Positions 6,793 to 14,374 are shown, numbered from the stretch's first letter. The stretch is 21,457 nt of DNA from Candidatus Methanoplasma sp. (GCA_031283015.1 JAITCQ010000091.1:1-21457); one strand, 5' to 3'. Notes: generated by a model not told the origin, from the letters alone. Translations and numbers: made by a program.

Positions 6793-7638
6793 TTAAAGTT
6801 TTACGGGCACTATGTGCGCCGAGAGTCCGAGCTCTTTCTCGCTCATGCCCATCGCGATGCCGAACAGCTGCGAGAGGTGTATGACCGGGATGTTGAACCC
6901 GAGGTCCTTCTGGCTTGCGTCGAACTGAAGGTGGCAGAACGGACACACGTCCACGATGAACTGCGCGCCCGACGCTTTCATGTTCTCCAGGTTGGTCTTG
7001 GTGAACTCTTTCGCCACGTCTCCGAACGCCGCCCTGACCCCTCCGCCTGCGCCGCAGCACAGCGTTTTCTGTTTCCTGGGAACGCTCACCGCGCCGGTGG
7101 CCTCCACCAGATCATCCAATATGCGGGGCGCCTCCGGGTCCTCCAGCTTCTTTATGTCGCTGGGCTTGAGGAAGTGGCATCCGTAGAACGTCGCTATCTT
7201 GTAGTCGACGGGCTTGGAGACTTTCGATTTTATCGCTTCCACTCCGACCTCTTTGTACAGCACTTCGGCGAAGTGGTGGACCTTCGTGGTGCCCTTGTAC
7301 TCCATTCCGATCTCTTTGAGATATTTGTTCGCTTTCGCGAGCACTTCCGGGTGGTGGTTGAGCTCGTGGGCCGCCTCGAAGAGCGATCCGTAACATCCGT
7401 TGCAGATCGTGACTATCGGCAGTCCCTGTTTCTCCGCCAGCGCCAGGTTCCTCGCCGCCGCGGCGAGCCATGTATCTTTGCTGAACGATTTGATCACACC
7501 GGGTGCGGGACAGCAGCTGGCATCCTCAAGCTCCACGAGCTCGATGCCGAGTTTCTCGCAGACCACCCTCGTCGACTTCTCCAGCCCGGGGTATCTGAGG
7601 GGCGCTATGCAGCCCAGGAAGAATGCGTATTTTGCCAT
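6793..7638 (-). CDS. hdrB: CoB-CoM heterodisulfide reductase subunit B
   Basis: HdrB is the catalytic subunit that reduces the CoM-S-S-CoB heterodisulfide, the last step of methanogenesis, using two non-cubane [4Fe-4S] clusters. The 281-residue protein shows two CCG domains. The first has C10, C42-C43, C79-x2-C82 (CIAP, SCCPAPG, CNGC). The second has C154, C194-C195, C232-x2-C235 (YGCHF, LCCGAGGGVR, CPFC). The length fits the family. I place the start at ATG 7638 rather than the GTG at 7647, because MAKYAFFLGC is the family's usual N-terminus and GGAG lies 7 nt upstream. It begins 5 nt after the hdrC stop, so the two are co-translated. HdrA and the Mvh hydrogenase, the usual partners, are not in the window. 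Confidence 0.95.
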   Translation of the reverse strand: MAKYAFFLGCIAPLRYPGLEKSTRVVCEKLGIELVELEDASCCPAPGVIKSFSKDTWLAAAARNLALAEKQGLPIVTICNGCYGSLFEAAHELNHHPEVLAKANKYLKEIGMEYKGTTKVHHFAEVLYKEVGVEAIKSKVSKPVDYKIATFYGCHFLKPSDIKKLEDPEAPRILDDLVEATGAVSVPRKQKTLCCGAGGGVRAAFGDVAKEFTKTNLENMKASGAQFIVDVCPFCHLQFDASQKDLGFNIPVIHLSQLFGIAMGMSEKELGLSAHIVPVKL

Positions 7639-7643
7639 TCGAA

Positions 7644-8150
7644 TCACTCCACTATCTTGTTGAATCCGGTTGCGTTCATGAGCTTCACGAGATCCTCCAT
7701 CGCCTTCTTGTTACCAAGCACGGTCGGGGGGGTCTTCGCAAGGCCGAGCTCGTCCCTGAGCTTCGTTATGTCGGCGTTGACCGAGACAGTGTGGCCTAAC
7801 TTGTAAAGATTCGCGGCCGTTTTCTTGTGGTTATCGTAAATATGGCCTTCCGCGACAGCCATGTTCCTGAGCGCGATGACGACGTCCACGATCGGGACGG
7901 CGCGGGGGCATCTTTCCGCGCATGTGTAGCATGTGGTGCAGTCCCAAAGCTCCTCGCTGCCGAGTATCTCCTCTTTGAGGCCGAGCTGCGTCTGCCTCAT
8001 GAGCTTCCTGACTCTGTATGAAGTGCGCCTTCCCGAGGGGCAGCTTGCCGTACAGGTCCCGCACTGGAAGCACATCTTGACGTCTGCGCCTCCGAGGTCT
8101 GCGACCTTTTTTTCGAATTCCGGGTTTGGTCTTATCTCCGTAATAATCAC
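7644..8150 (-). CDS. hdrC: CoB-CoM heterodisulfide reductase subunit C
   Basis: HdrC passes electrons from HdrA to HdrB in the soluble heterodisulfide reductase complex. The 168-residue protein has two classical [4Fe-4S] motifs: C27-x2-C30-x2-C33-x3-C37-P (CFQCGTCTASCP) and C71-x2-C74-x2-C77-x3-C81-P (CTTCYTCAERCP). Length and motif spacing match the family. It is the first gene of an hdrC-hdrB operon. The start is GTG at 8150; a strong TATA box centred about 26 nt upstream (8171-8182) suggests a leaderless transcript starting at or near this codon. Free-standing hdrBC apart from hdrA is usual in several methanogen groups. Confidence 0.94.
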   Translation of the reverse strand: MIITEIRPNPEFEKKVADLGGADVKMCFQCGTCTASCPSGRRTSYRVRKLMRQTQLGLKEEILGSEELWDCTTCYTCAERCPRAVPIVDVVIALRNMAVAEGHIYDNHKKTAANLYKLGHTVSVNADITKLRDELGLAKTPPTVLGNKKAMEDLVKLMNATGFNKIVE

Positions 8151-8170
8151 CTGGGACCGAGACCTTTCTT

Positions 8171-8182
8171 ATTATATTTAAA
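8171..8182 (-). promoter_or_regulatory. Strong TATA box of the hdrCB operon
   Basis: The minus strand reads TTTAAATATAAT, centred about 26 nt before the hdrC GTG. This spacing is that of TATA box to transcription start in archaea, so the mRNA is probably leaderless. Confidence 0.6.
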
Positions 8183-8227
8183 ACAAAGATTTCATATCTA
8201 AAGATGTTACCTTTAATGGTAATACAT

Positions 8228-9031
8228 TTACCGTATATTTCTGGCCTGCAATGCGTTGACTAGCCTGTTTACCGTCTTATCCTCCTTGCGGTATATGGCG
8301 GTGATGGCATGCCTGAGCACCTTCGGATCGATGGCGCTTTTCATCTTTATCCCCTTCCTCAGCAGGAGGAACTCGTCGACGAAGTAGCTCTTCTTTGAAC
8401 CGATGAGTTCGGGGAGCGAGAACGTTTCCGACTCAATGGTGTATTTCCTGTCCATCGTGTCAAGGAACATGAAAGCCACCCTCTGGGCGCCGTACCTGTA
8501 CCTTATAAAGGACGGACCGTTGTCGACGAACACCATCCCCATATATCCTATCTCGATCCCCTCGAATTCGTCCGCGTCGAACAGGTAGAGCGGATCGTCT
8601 ATGACGGCGAAGTCCGCCAGGTTCTCTTTCATCATCCTTATGTTGTGCTCGTCGTCGGATATCACGAGTTCGACGTCCGCCATCTTAAGCGCGGAAAGGA
8701 CGGACATCATCAGGTCTTCGGTGACCGGGCTGCAGCACACCGTGAAATCGTGGTCGTCCGAGCATCTCAACTCCGTGGTGACAAACGTCTCCAATATCCG
8801 TTTCCCTTCGTCGTTCAGCTTCGTTCCGGCCGGGGTCGAGGTCGCGATCGGCGAGCCTGCAGCCTCCTCTATCGCCGCTATGTACCTGTGTACAACCGGA
8901 ACGGATATACCCAGCACCCTTGCCGCGGCGGTCTTGCTCCCGGTCTCGGCAACGGCGGCTAACGTCTCCAGCTGGCGGTTGGTGACCAGATGGCCGTTGA
9001 TGATCTGCTCGGTCCTTACGGAAATATCCAC
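8228..9031 (-). CDS. LysR/ModE-type winged-helix transcriptional regulator
   Basis: This 267-residue protein has an N-terminal winged HTH at about residues 17-80 (VTNRQLETLAAVAETGSKTA, ARVLGISVPVVHRYIAAIEE, TKLNDEGKRIL), the pattern shared by LysR and ModE DNA-binding domains. Residues about 95-267 look like a periplasmic-binding-type effector domain (DFTVCCSPVTEDL, VELVISDDE, ADFAVIDDP), ending in a basic tail. The ligand is unknown. The start is GTG at 9031, with a TATA-like TTTAT about 28 nt upstream and no ribosome site, again suggesting a leaderless message. It lies 77 nt upstream of hdrC on the same strand, so control of hdrCB is conceivable but unproven. Confidence 0.75.
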   Translation of the reverse strand: MDISVRTEQIINGHLVTNRQLETLAAVAETGSKTAAARVLGISVPVVHRYIAAIEEAAGSPIATSTPAGTKLNDEGKRILETFVTTELRCSDDHDFTVCCSPVTEDLMMSVLSALKMADVELVISDDEHNIRMMKENLADFAVIDDPLYLFDADEFEGIEIGYMGMVFVDNGPSFIRYRYGAQRVAFMFLDTMDRKYTIESETFSLPELIGSKKSYFVDEFLLLRKGIKMKSAIDPKVLRHAITAIYRKEDKTVNRLVNALQARNIR

Positions 9032-9459
9032 GGCGGGTTATCTCCGAACGTGCGGATAAACTTTCTTTTTCATGCTCCCTGTGTCGCCCGATACGCAGAG
9101 TTATACTACATGTGCTGCGAGCCGTTTCAAAGCATCCGAGAATGGAGAGGGATACCGGAGACGGAAAGTTCGGATCACCGCACTTTCAGACCGGTGGTCC
9201 GGAACCATCTCCGGCGGAGGTGAGCAAAACGCAAACCAGACGCCGACGGGTCCGGATACGGATCGTCGTCGATCGTGATCGATTGGCGGTGAGCCGATGA
9301 CAACGAGTGGTTCACGTTACGAGCCCGGCCAGCAAGGACCGTCACGCTCCTTGATGATCACAGCGTTTCTATTGATAAAAAGCTTGCGCCGTGCTCTAAC
9401 CGCCCCCTTTGCGGCTGTCCCACGGCAACCAATTAAAGAGAGAAACGCATCGGGTGGAT
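9032..9459. other. 428-nt gene-free region with possible structured RNA
   Basis: This region lies between the divergent regulator and hydrogenase-protease genes and contains no convincing protein gene. It holds GC-rich inverted repeats. CCGGAGA (9155-9161) pairs with TCTCCGG (9208-9214) and encloses GAAAGT/ACTTTC (9164-9169 with 9182-9187) and TGGT/ACCA (9195-9198 with 9204-9207), a plausible three-way junction. A palindrome CGATC-GT-GATCG lies at 9270-9281. No tRNA, SRP or RNase P signature was recognised. An AATTAAAG element at about 9431-9438 could be the promoter of the next gene. Confidence 0.3.
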
Positions 9460-9954
9460 ATGAAGAAGCTTGCCGACAAGACCGTGGTGATAGGTCTGGG
9501 GAGTCCGATCATGAGCGACGACGCCGTCGGGCTCAAGGTCTCCGAGGCCATTGAGGCGATGAGCCTGCCGGACGTGGACACGCTTCAGGAAGCCGTCGGC
9601 GGGCTGGAGATAATCCCCATGATCTCCGGGTACAGGTTCGCCATCATTGTGGATGCGGTACAAACGAGAGAATATGAACCCGGCACCGTGCTCATCTTCG
9701 ATCCTGAGAGCTTTGACCATACGGTAGCGAATGTCCCCGCACACGACGTGAACCTGGCCACCGCGATAAAGATAGGCAGGCAGCTGGATAACGGCAGCAT
9801 GCCGGAGATCATCAAGTTCGTCGCTGTCGAGGCGGAGGACCTCCAGACCATGAGCGAGGAGATGACCCAGAAAGTAGCGGCGGCGGTGGGGCCGGCGAAG
9901 AACGCCGTCCTTCATCTGCTGGCAGAGTTCAGAGGTCCAGCCCGGAAAGGTTGA
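9460..9954 (+). CDS. [NiFe]-hydrogenase maturation protease
   Basis: This endopeptidase removes the C-terminal tail of a [NiFe]-hydrogenase large subunit after nickel has been inserted (HycI/HyaD/FrhD family, M52). The 164-residue protein shows the N-terminal GLGSPIMSDDAVG motif (D20-D21), D65 in AIIVDAVQT, and H95 in VPAHDVNL, corresponding to the three Ni-sensing residues of HycI. I choose ATG 9460, with GGGTGG just upstream, over an ATG at 9409 that would add an unrelated 17-residue basic extension. Its client is probably the Mvh or Frh hydrogenase encoded elsewhere; Mvh couples to the HdrABC complex whose B and C subunits lie nearby. The 3' end overlaps the convergent peptidase gene by 26 nt. 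Confidence 0.9.
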   Translation: MKKLADKTVVIGLGSPIMSDDAVGLKVSEAIEAMSLPDVDTLQEAVGGLEIIPMISGYRFAIIVDAVQTREYEPGTVLIFDPESFDHTVANVPAHDVNLATAIKIGRQLDNGSMPEIIKFVAVEAEDLQTMSEEMTQKVAAAVGPAKNAVLHLLAEFRGPARKG

Positions 9955-11203
9955 ACTCCTCTATCTCCCTGTTCTTTCTGCCCAGCACGGAGACATTCAG
10001 CCTGGAACCTTTTATGATATCGGAAGCGACCCTTGCCACATCCTCTTCGGTCACGGCGGATATCGCCTTCAGCCGATCGCCCAGCGACCTATATTTCCCA
10101 TTGAGCAGGAAGTCCATTCCTAGCCTGTACATCCTGCGTTCGGTGGATTCCATGGACCTTACGAGCACGCCCTTGATCAGGTTCTTCGTTCTTTCCAGTT
10201 CCCCTTTCTCCAATCCGTTGTCCCTTACGTTCCTGTAGACCTCGGCGGTCGTTTCCATCCCTTCCGTGACGTTCTCGTCGGTGGACGACATGAATGTGCA
10301 CAGGGCCCCGGCGTCGGAATATTGCTCGACCACATTGTATACCGCATACACGAGCGCCTTCTTCTCCCTGACCTCCTGGAACAGTCTCGAGCTCGTTCCG
10401 GAGCCGATGATCGCGCTCAACAGCGCGAGGGGCACCCTGTCCTTGTGGTCCGGATCGTATGCGGGGAACCCCATGGCGATGTGATAATGTTCGGAGCTGT
10501 TCGCGGTGAAACTGTACCCCGCTTTCGGCGTGCCAGGCCTTTCTCTCTTTATCTCCTTTTTGCCGGAGAGACCGTCGAACATCCCTTCCGCCCAGGATAG
10601 GGCCTCGTCCTCTTCGACCGCTCCTGCCGCGAAGACCGAGATATTCGGAATGCCGTACCTCTCTTCGTAATACTCCCTCAGGTCCTCCGCGCCTAGTCCT
10701 TTCACAATCTCGGGCTTGCCTCCCTCGTCCTGAGAGAGGGGATGACCTCTCCAAAGGTTCGACGAGAAGATATCGCGGATATAGGACTCCGGCTCGTTCT
10801 CGATCATGCTCAGCTCCTGCAGGACGATCTTCTTCTCCAGCTCGACGTCGCCGTCGTTGATCAGAGGGTTGACAACAACGTCCGAAACGGTGTCCTTTGC
10901 GACATCCTTCGTCTCTTTTATCGTCACTCCGTAAAAAGCGGTCATCTCCCTTCCGGTGAACGCGTTCATTTCACCGCCGGCGCCTTCCATCTCCTTCGCC
11001 ATTTGGTAGGAGGATCTGTTCTTCGTCTCTCTGAACACCACATGTTCCAGAAGGTGCGATATCCCCATCACGCTCTCGCTCTCGTCCCTGGACCCGGTAC
11101 GCACTCCCACCATGAAACCGGCGCTCTCGCACCCGGGGATGTTGTCGACCAGGACCGGTATGCCTCCGGCGGTCCTTGTGAAAAAGATGTTCTCTCCGCT
11201 CAT
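9929..11203 (-). CDS. M16-family zinc metallopeptidase (pitrilysin/processing-peptidase type)
   Basis: The 424-residue protein has the inverted zinc motif HxxEH (H50-LLE-H54) and the third ligand region LQELSMIENE (E130), 76 residues downstream, as in active M16 peptidases. The second, inactive half is recognisable by HIAMGFPAYDPDHKDRVPLA and the GSGTSSRLFQEVREKKALVY signature, so the protein has the usual two-domain size of bacterial and archaeal M16B enzymes. No signal peptide is seen, so it acts in the cytoplasm, probably on peptides or unfolded proteins. The ATG at 11203 lies 26 nt from an A/T box shared with the divergent PAC2 gene, suggesting a leaderless message. M16 enzymes are not widespread in archaea, and a bacterial origin is possible. 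Confidence 0.92.
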   Translation of the reverse strand: MSGENIFFTRTAGGIPVLVDNIPGCESAGFMVGVRTGSRDESESVMGISHLLEHVVFRETKNRSSYQMAKEMEGAGGEMNAFTGREMTAFYGVTIKETKDVAKDTVSDVVVNPLINDGDVELEKKIVLQELSMIENEPESYIRDIFSSNLWRGHPLSQDEGGKPEIVKGLGAEDLREYYEERYGIPNISVFAAGAVEEDEALSWAEGMFDGLSGKKEIKRERPGTPKAGYSFTANSSEHYHIAMGFPAYDPDHKDRVPLALLSAIIGSGTSSRLFQEVREKKALVYAVYNVVEQYSDAGALCTFMSSTDENVTEGMETTAEVYRNVRDNGLEKGELERTKNLIKGVLVRSMESTERRMYRLGMDFLLNGKYRSLGDRLKAISAVTEEDVARVASDIIKGSRLNVSVLGRKNREIEEFNLSGLDL

Positions 11204-11223
11204 GATTGCGGAATATTGTGCAG

Positions 11224-11234
11224 GTAATTAATAC
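11224..11234. promoter_or_regulatory. Shared near-symmetric A/T promoter box for divergent genes
   Basis: GTAATTAATAC reads GTATTAATTAC on the other strand. Its centre is about 26-29 nt from both ATG codons (11203 on minus, 11258 on plus). The whole divergent spacer is only 54 nt, so one TATA-like element probably serves both directions, giving two leaderless messages. Confidence 0.5.
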
Positions 11235-11257
11235 GTTCACAGACATACGGCAGCATC

Positions 11258-12001
11258 ATGACGGAAATGAAGGTCATAAGATATTCCGATCAGAGATATG
11301 ACAACCCAACGGCGATAGTCGGTTTTCCGGGGGTCGGCCTTGTGGGTTCCATACTCACCAGCTTTGCGATCAGGGAGCTGGACATGGAAGTGGTGGCCGC
11401 GGTCACATCCCGGGATTTCCCCCCATACACATTGATCCATAACGGGAACCCGTACCCGCCGATAAGGGTATATGGATGCAGGAGGGAGAACACTTCGGAG
11501 GATTGCGGGGACCTTATTATCGTGACCTCCGAGATCACCCTCAGGCCGGAACAGTACTACAGCCTCAACACAGCCCTGACGGAGCTTTTCAGAGAGATGG
11601 GGATAAAGAGCGTGATAGCGCTCGAAGGGATAGTGCAGTTCGAAGAAGATACGAAAATATTTGCGTGCGGGTCCTCGAAGACCGCCAAAGAAGTGATCGA
11701 GGGGCTCGGCCTCAAGTCGCTGAACGACGGCCTGGTGAGGGGATTGACCGGGGTCATGCTCTACGAAGCGTTCCATTCCGGCATGGACGTCATAGCCATG
11801 CTCTGCCCAGCCAACCCCTCGCTTCCGGACCCCAGGTCCGCGGCCAGGATACTCGAGCCCCTGTCCAGGCTGGTGCCGGAGCTGAAGATCGACGCCGAGC
11901 CGCTTTACAAAGAGGCGGAAGAGATCGAGAACAAGATAAAACAGCAGAACGAATACGCTTACGGCGTGGCGCCGAAGGACATCCAGCAGCTTTACGGGTG
12001 A
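11258..12001 (+). CDS. Proteasome assembly chaperone (PAC2 family)
   Basis: This 247-residue protein belongs to the archaeal PAC2/PbaA-like family, which helps assemble or binds the 20S proteasome. The family pattern is seen in AIVGFPGVGLVGSILTSFAI (residues 19-38), VTSRDFPPY, and VIALEGIV. The last three residues are L-Y-G, a HbYX-type C-terminus (hydrophobic-Tyr-any), the motif by which proteasome activators dock into alpha-ring pockets; that role here is inference. It leads a run of three closely packed genes (4 nt to the next). The start ATG at 11258 has no clear ribosome site but fits leaderless initiation from the shared A/T box. Confidence 0.85.
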   Translation: MTEMKVIRYSDQRYDNPTAIVGFPGVGLVGSILTSFAIRELDMEVVAAVTSRDFPPYTLIHNGNPYPPIRVYGCRRENTSEDCGDLIIVTSEITLRPEQYYSLNTALTELFREMGIKSVIALEGIVQFEEDTKIFACGSSKTAKEVIEGLGLKSLNDGLVRGLTGVMLYEAFHSGMDVIAMLCPANPSLPDPRSAARILEPLSRLVPELKIDAEPLYKEAEEIENKIKQQNEYAYGVAPKDIQQLYG

Positions 12002-12005
12002 ACCG

Positions 12006-12479
12006 ATGCGGCTTGTCCCGACGAAATATTTCGTCACGTCAGGAAAAGCAGCGAGCGGAACGTCCGGTCTCAACGCGTTCGACCGCGCGCTCATATCCGC
12101 CGGGATCGGTGAACAGAACCTCGTCGCCGTCTCGTCGGTGATACCCGAGGGTTCGGAGAGGATCGGACCCGTTGAGATACCGATGGGCGCGGTCACCCAC
12201 TGTGTGATCTCGCAGATGAGGGGGGAGGGAGGGGAGACCATATCGGCGGGCATCGCCTACGCCTGCCGGAAGGACGGAAAGGGAGGATACGTTGCGGAGG
12301 GGCGCCTCCGCGGGCCGTGTGATGGACTGAGGCCGGAATTGGACCGGAAAGTGAAGGAGATGTCGGAGATCAGGAACACCGCCTTTGAAGAAACGCAGTT
12401 CGTCATAGAGGAGATGCGTATCCCGGAGGGAATGTATGGGTGCTGCGTCGCGGCGCTTGTTTTCACGGAGTACAGATGA
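12006..12479 (+). CDS. pdaD: Pyruvoyl-dependent arginine decarboxylase
   Basis: PdaD converts arginine to agmatine, the first step of archaeal polyamine synthesis. The 157-residue proenzyme cuts itself at a Ser-Ser bond to make the pyruvoyl group. The site is visible as LVAVSSVIPEG, with cleavage expected between S43 and S44. The N-terminal YFVTSGKAASGTSGLNAFDRA and the GGETISAGIAYA region are typical of the family, and the length matches the Methanocaldococcus jannaschii enzyme. It starts 4 nt after the PAC2 gene and its TGA overlaps the next ATG, so it is co-expressed with both. Confidence 0.95.
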   Translation: MRLVPTKYFVTSGKAASGTSGLNAFDRALISAGIGEQNLVAVSSVIPEGSERIGPVEIPMGAVTHCVISQMRGEGGETISAGIAYACRKDGKGGYVAEGRLRGPCDGLRPELDRKVKEMSEIRNTAFEETQFVIEEMRIPEGMYGCCVAALVFTEYR

Positions 12480-12907
12480 CATATGCCATCGTCTCATGCA
12501 AAAAATGCAGACGGCAGAGGATCATCGACCGTTCGTCGGCGTCGTCAAAATGCCCTTACTGTGGCACGGGCGCCGAGCACAAGGGCCTTACTGTCGTCTT
12601 CGAGAACCGAGATCAGAATGTCGTCAGGGAGGCTCTGACGCGGCTGCATTCCTTGGATCTGCCTGAAAAGAAGAATACGAAGAGAGTGGACAGTGACCCT
12701 TTTTCCACCCTTATCCACAGATACGAGAACTGCGCAGACCCCCAGAAAAAGATGGAGCTGGTCTCCAAAGGCCTCACAGACCTCTACGGCGGTTTCACGC
12801 TGGAGGATATCGAGAGGATCGACGAGAAGAACGCCTCGAAACTGTTAAGCACCATGCTGGAGCAGTGTTATGCACATGAGGTTAAGCACGGAAGATACCG
12901 CGCCTGA
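12476..12907 (+). CDS. Archaeal zinc-ribbon protein (DUF1922-like)
   Basis: The 143-residue protein begins TYAIVSCKKCRRQRIIDRSS followed by SKCPYCG, a four-cysteine zinc ribbon like that of the archaeal DUF1922 family (MTH1184). The rest (residues 45-143) is charged and mainly helical, with no further motif. The function is unknown; an RNA- or protein-binding role is typical of such ribbons. I choose ATG 12476, which overlaps the pdaD stop in an ATGA junction and has GGAG 6 nt upstream, over an earlier in-frame GTG at 12440. It ends 2 nt before the stop of a convergent gene. Confidence 0.72.
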   Translation: MTYAIVSCKKCRRQRIIDRSSASSKCPYCGTGAEHKGLTVVFENRDQNVVREALTRLHSLDLPEKKNTKRVDSDPFSTLIHRYENCADPQKKMELVSKGLTDLYGGFTLEDIERIDEKNASKLLSTMLEQCYAHEVKHGRYRA

Positions 12908-12909
12908 TG

Positions 12910-13656
12910 TCACTTTGGAACATCCTTCCTTGGCTTGCCTTCCATTCTGAGGACGTCCCTCACAACGCGAGACAGTTTGACATACATAATATAATAGAAG
13001 TACACCGCCGCGACTATCAACGCCAAGACCAGGCACGCATAGAACATGATCTCATTGTCGGTGCTGCTGTACGCTGCGACCAGGATCAGGCTGAACACGG
13101 CGTTGACGAATACCGCCTGCATGGCAAACTCCATCGGTTTCCGCCTGGCGATCCCTTCCCCGACGGTGGTGCCTATCGCGGATAACATCAGAACATACGA
13201 CAGCGCTATCAGGAACAGCCATATTAGTCCCGCGGCGCCGATCTCGCCCTCCTCCGTCCCCGCGAGGGTCATCCCGAGATAGATCGTCTCGATGTAAAAG
13301 ATAGTACCGAAGGCCATCGTGCATCCCATCCCCAGTCCGAGGCCGTAGCCGTAGAACACGGAATCGGATTTTCCGTGGAATCTTTTGAGATTCATGACGA
13401 CGACCATCGCGAGGCATTGTATCGCCGCGAACAGGACCATGTATATCATGTTCGCCCAATACCCGGCCAGATATGTATACGCAAGGAACAGGAACGTGCC
13501 CGCTATCAATCCTACCACGAAAAGCTTGAAGAACACAGGATCACTGAAGAACGGCTGCTCCACCGCCGGATACGTATATTTTCTAAGCACGGCGTACATG
13601 AGCAGCAAGGTCGGGGCAAATGCCATTATGCCCGCGGCATACAATAAGAGGTCCAT
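12910..13656 (-). CDS. Multi-pass membrane protein of unknown function
   Basis: The 248-residue protein has about seven hydrophobic segments, near residues 3-24, 41-62, 69-90, 101-124, 140-165, 178-197 and 203-226, and a basic C-terminal tail (RMEGKPRKDVPK). Segment 4 contains a glycine-rich YGYGLGLGMGCTMAFG stretch. I see no transporter, protease or sensor motif I can name; a distant relation to PrsW/YhfC-like membrane proteins is a guess. A TATA-like element about 29 nt upstream (13678-13692) fits a leaderless message from the ATG at 13656. Confidence 0.7.
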   Translation of the reverse strand: MDLLLYAAGIMAFAPTLLLMYAVLRKYTYPAVEQPFFSDPVFFKLFVVGLIAGTFLFLAYTYLAGYWANMIYMVLFAAIQCLAMVVVMNLKRFHGKSDSVFYGYGLGLGMGCTMAFGTIFYIETIYLGMTLAGTEEGEIGAAGLIWLFLIALSYVLMLSAIGTTVGEGIARRKPMEFAMQAVFVNAVFSLILVAAYSSTDNEIMFYACLVLALIVAAVYFYYIMYVKLSRVVRDVLRMEGKPRKDVPK

Positions 13657-13677
13657 CGGCGGTAAATGGGCGGAGCG

Positions 13678-13692
13678 GATATTAAATTTGCC
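13678..13692 (-). promoter_or_regulatory. TATA-like promoter of the membrane-protein gene
   Basis: The minus strand reads GGCAAATTTAATATC, centred about 29 nt upstream of the ATG at 13656. Confidence 0.45.
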
Positions 13693-13729
13693 GCACGTGC
13701 GGTGACGGACGGAAAATCGCCGGGGACAG

Positions 13730-13737
13730 AAAAAAAA
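13730..13737 (-). terminator. Oligo-U terminator after the 96-aa gene
   Basis: Eight A on the plus strand give U8 in the minus-strand transcript, about 17 nt after the stop of the 13755-14045 gene. U-rich runs are sufficient archaeal terminators. Confidence 0.5.
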
Positions 13738-13754
13738 TCATGTCGGCCTGGCGG

Positions 13755-14045
13755 TCACATTTCCTTTATTTTCCCAAGCGCTGCCGTCGTTTCCTCCCAC
13801 GTACCGCATTCCAGGGTGCTGGAGTCGGACAGCGGCGCCGTCACGATCATGAATTCCTCGGCGCCGCTGAACTTTAACAGCAGGACGCGGTATCCGCTTC
13901 CGGCGAACCCTTCCTTCTTGGGGTTGGCTGTAACCGACGCGCCGTAACCGTTCGGGAAACGGAATATTTTGTGGAACCTGTCCCCGTACATACAGCCGCA
14001 TTTGCAGTCCGCATTCAAATCGATGACATATTCCTCGAATTCCAT
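13755..14045 (-). CDS. Small conserved-looking protein, 96 aa, Cys-rich N-terminus
   Basis: I do not recognise it. The N-terminal DCKCGCMYG (residues 13-21) has three cysteines that could bind a metal. The rest looks like a small alpha/beta domain (FRFPNGYGASV, YRVLLLKFSG, EFMIVTAPLS) with one more Cys in TLECGTWEE. GGGGAG 4 nt before the ATG and a TATA-like TTTATTAT about 33 nt upstream support the start. Codon use matches the neighbouring core genes. Confidence 0.6.
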   Translation of the reverse strand: MEFEEYVIDLNADCKCGCMYGDRFHKIFRFPNGYGASVTANPKKEGFAGSGYRVLLLKFSGAEEFMIVTAPLSDSSTLECGTWEETTAALGKIKEM

Positions 14046-14374
14046 TGACTCCCCGATGCAAAATGGGGTCGCGGATAATAAACCTGTTGTTGCGGCAGGC
14101 GGGGTATTACATCCACTCTACATCCACTATATTAAATATTTCAATAAAGAATAAATATGAATCTTGAGGTGCCGTCTTCCCTTTCCGGCCTGGTCTGGCC
14201 TATATCTTTTTTCTACATATAATATAGAGATAATATATCTGGATGCTCTTTTTTAAGGCAAAAATCGTGGCTTCAATGTCCATCCACCAAAACTGATATA
14301 TACAGTTGGATAATACTTTATGACAGATATCTCACCCATTTTTGGATGTATATCGATACAATGGAGGAAGCAAA
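14046..14374 (+). promoter_or_regulatory. AT-rich control region of the methyltransferase cluster
   Basis: This is 329 nt without a gene. It has a tandem direct repeat ACATCCACTCT / ACATCCACTAT (14109-14119, 14120-14130), and the heptamer CATCCAC occurs again at 14281-14287. TATA-like boxes are at 14128-14138 (TATATTAAATA), around 14219-14240, and at 14294-14303 (TGATATATAC). The last is best placed to give a leader of about 50 nt. The ribosome site GGAGG (14363-14367) lies 7 nt before the TTG start. The repeated heptamer may be a regulator site. Confidence 0.5.

Noticed and set aside
6600..6884. 94-codon plus-strand frame between the MuiA-family gene and hdrB
   Set aside because: It runs into the hdrB coding region on the other strand and over the terminator hairpin; no ribosome site or family match.
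7726..7732. Seven-G run inside hdrC as a further phase-variation site
   Set aside because: It is short, lies in an intact conserved metabolic gene, and switching off HdrC would be lethal; probably chance.
9140..9240. SRP RNA, RNase P RNA or tRNA in the GC-rich spacer
   Set aside because: The GTCCGGAA-like stretch at first recalled the SRP helix-8 loop, but the flanking conserved bases do not fit, and there is no TTCGA-type tRNA arm.
11237..12253. 338-codon minus-strand frame across the PAC2 and pdaD genes
   Set aside because: It spans two well-supported genes with coupling signals on the opposite strand; no motif of its own.
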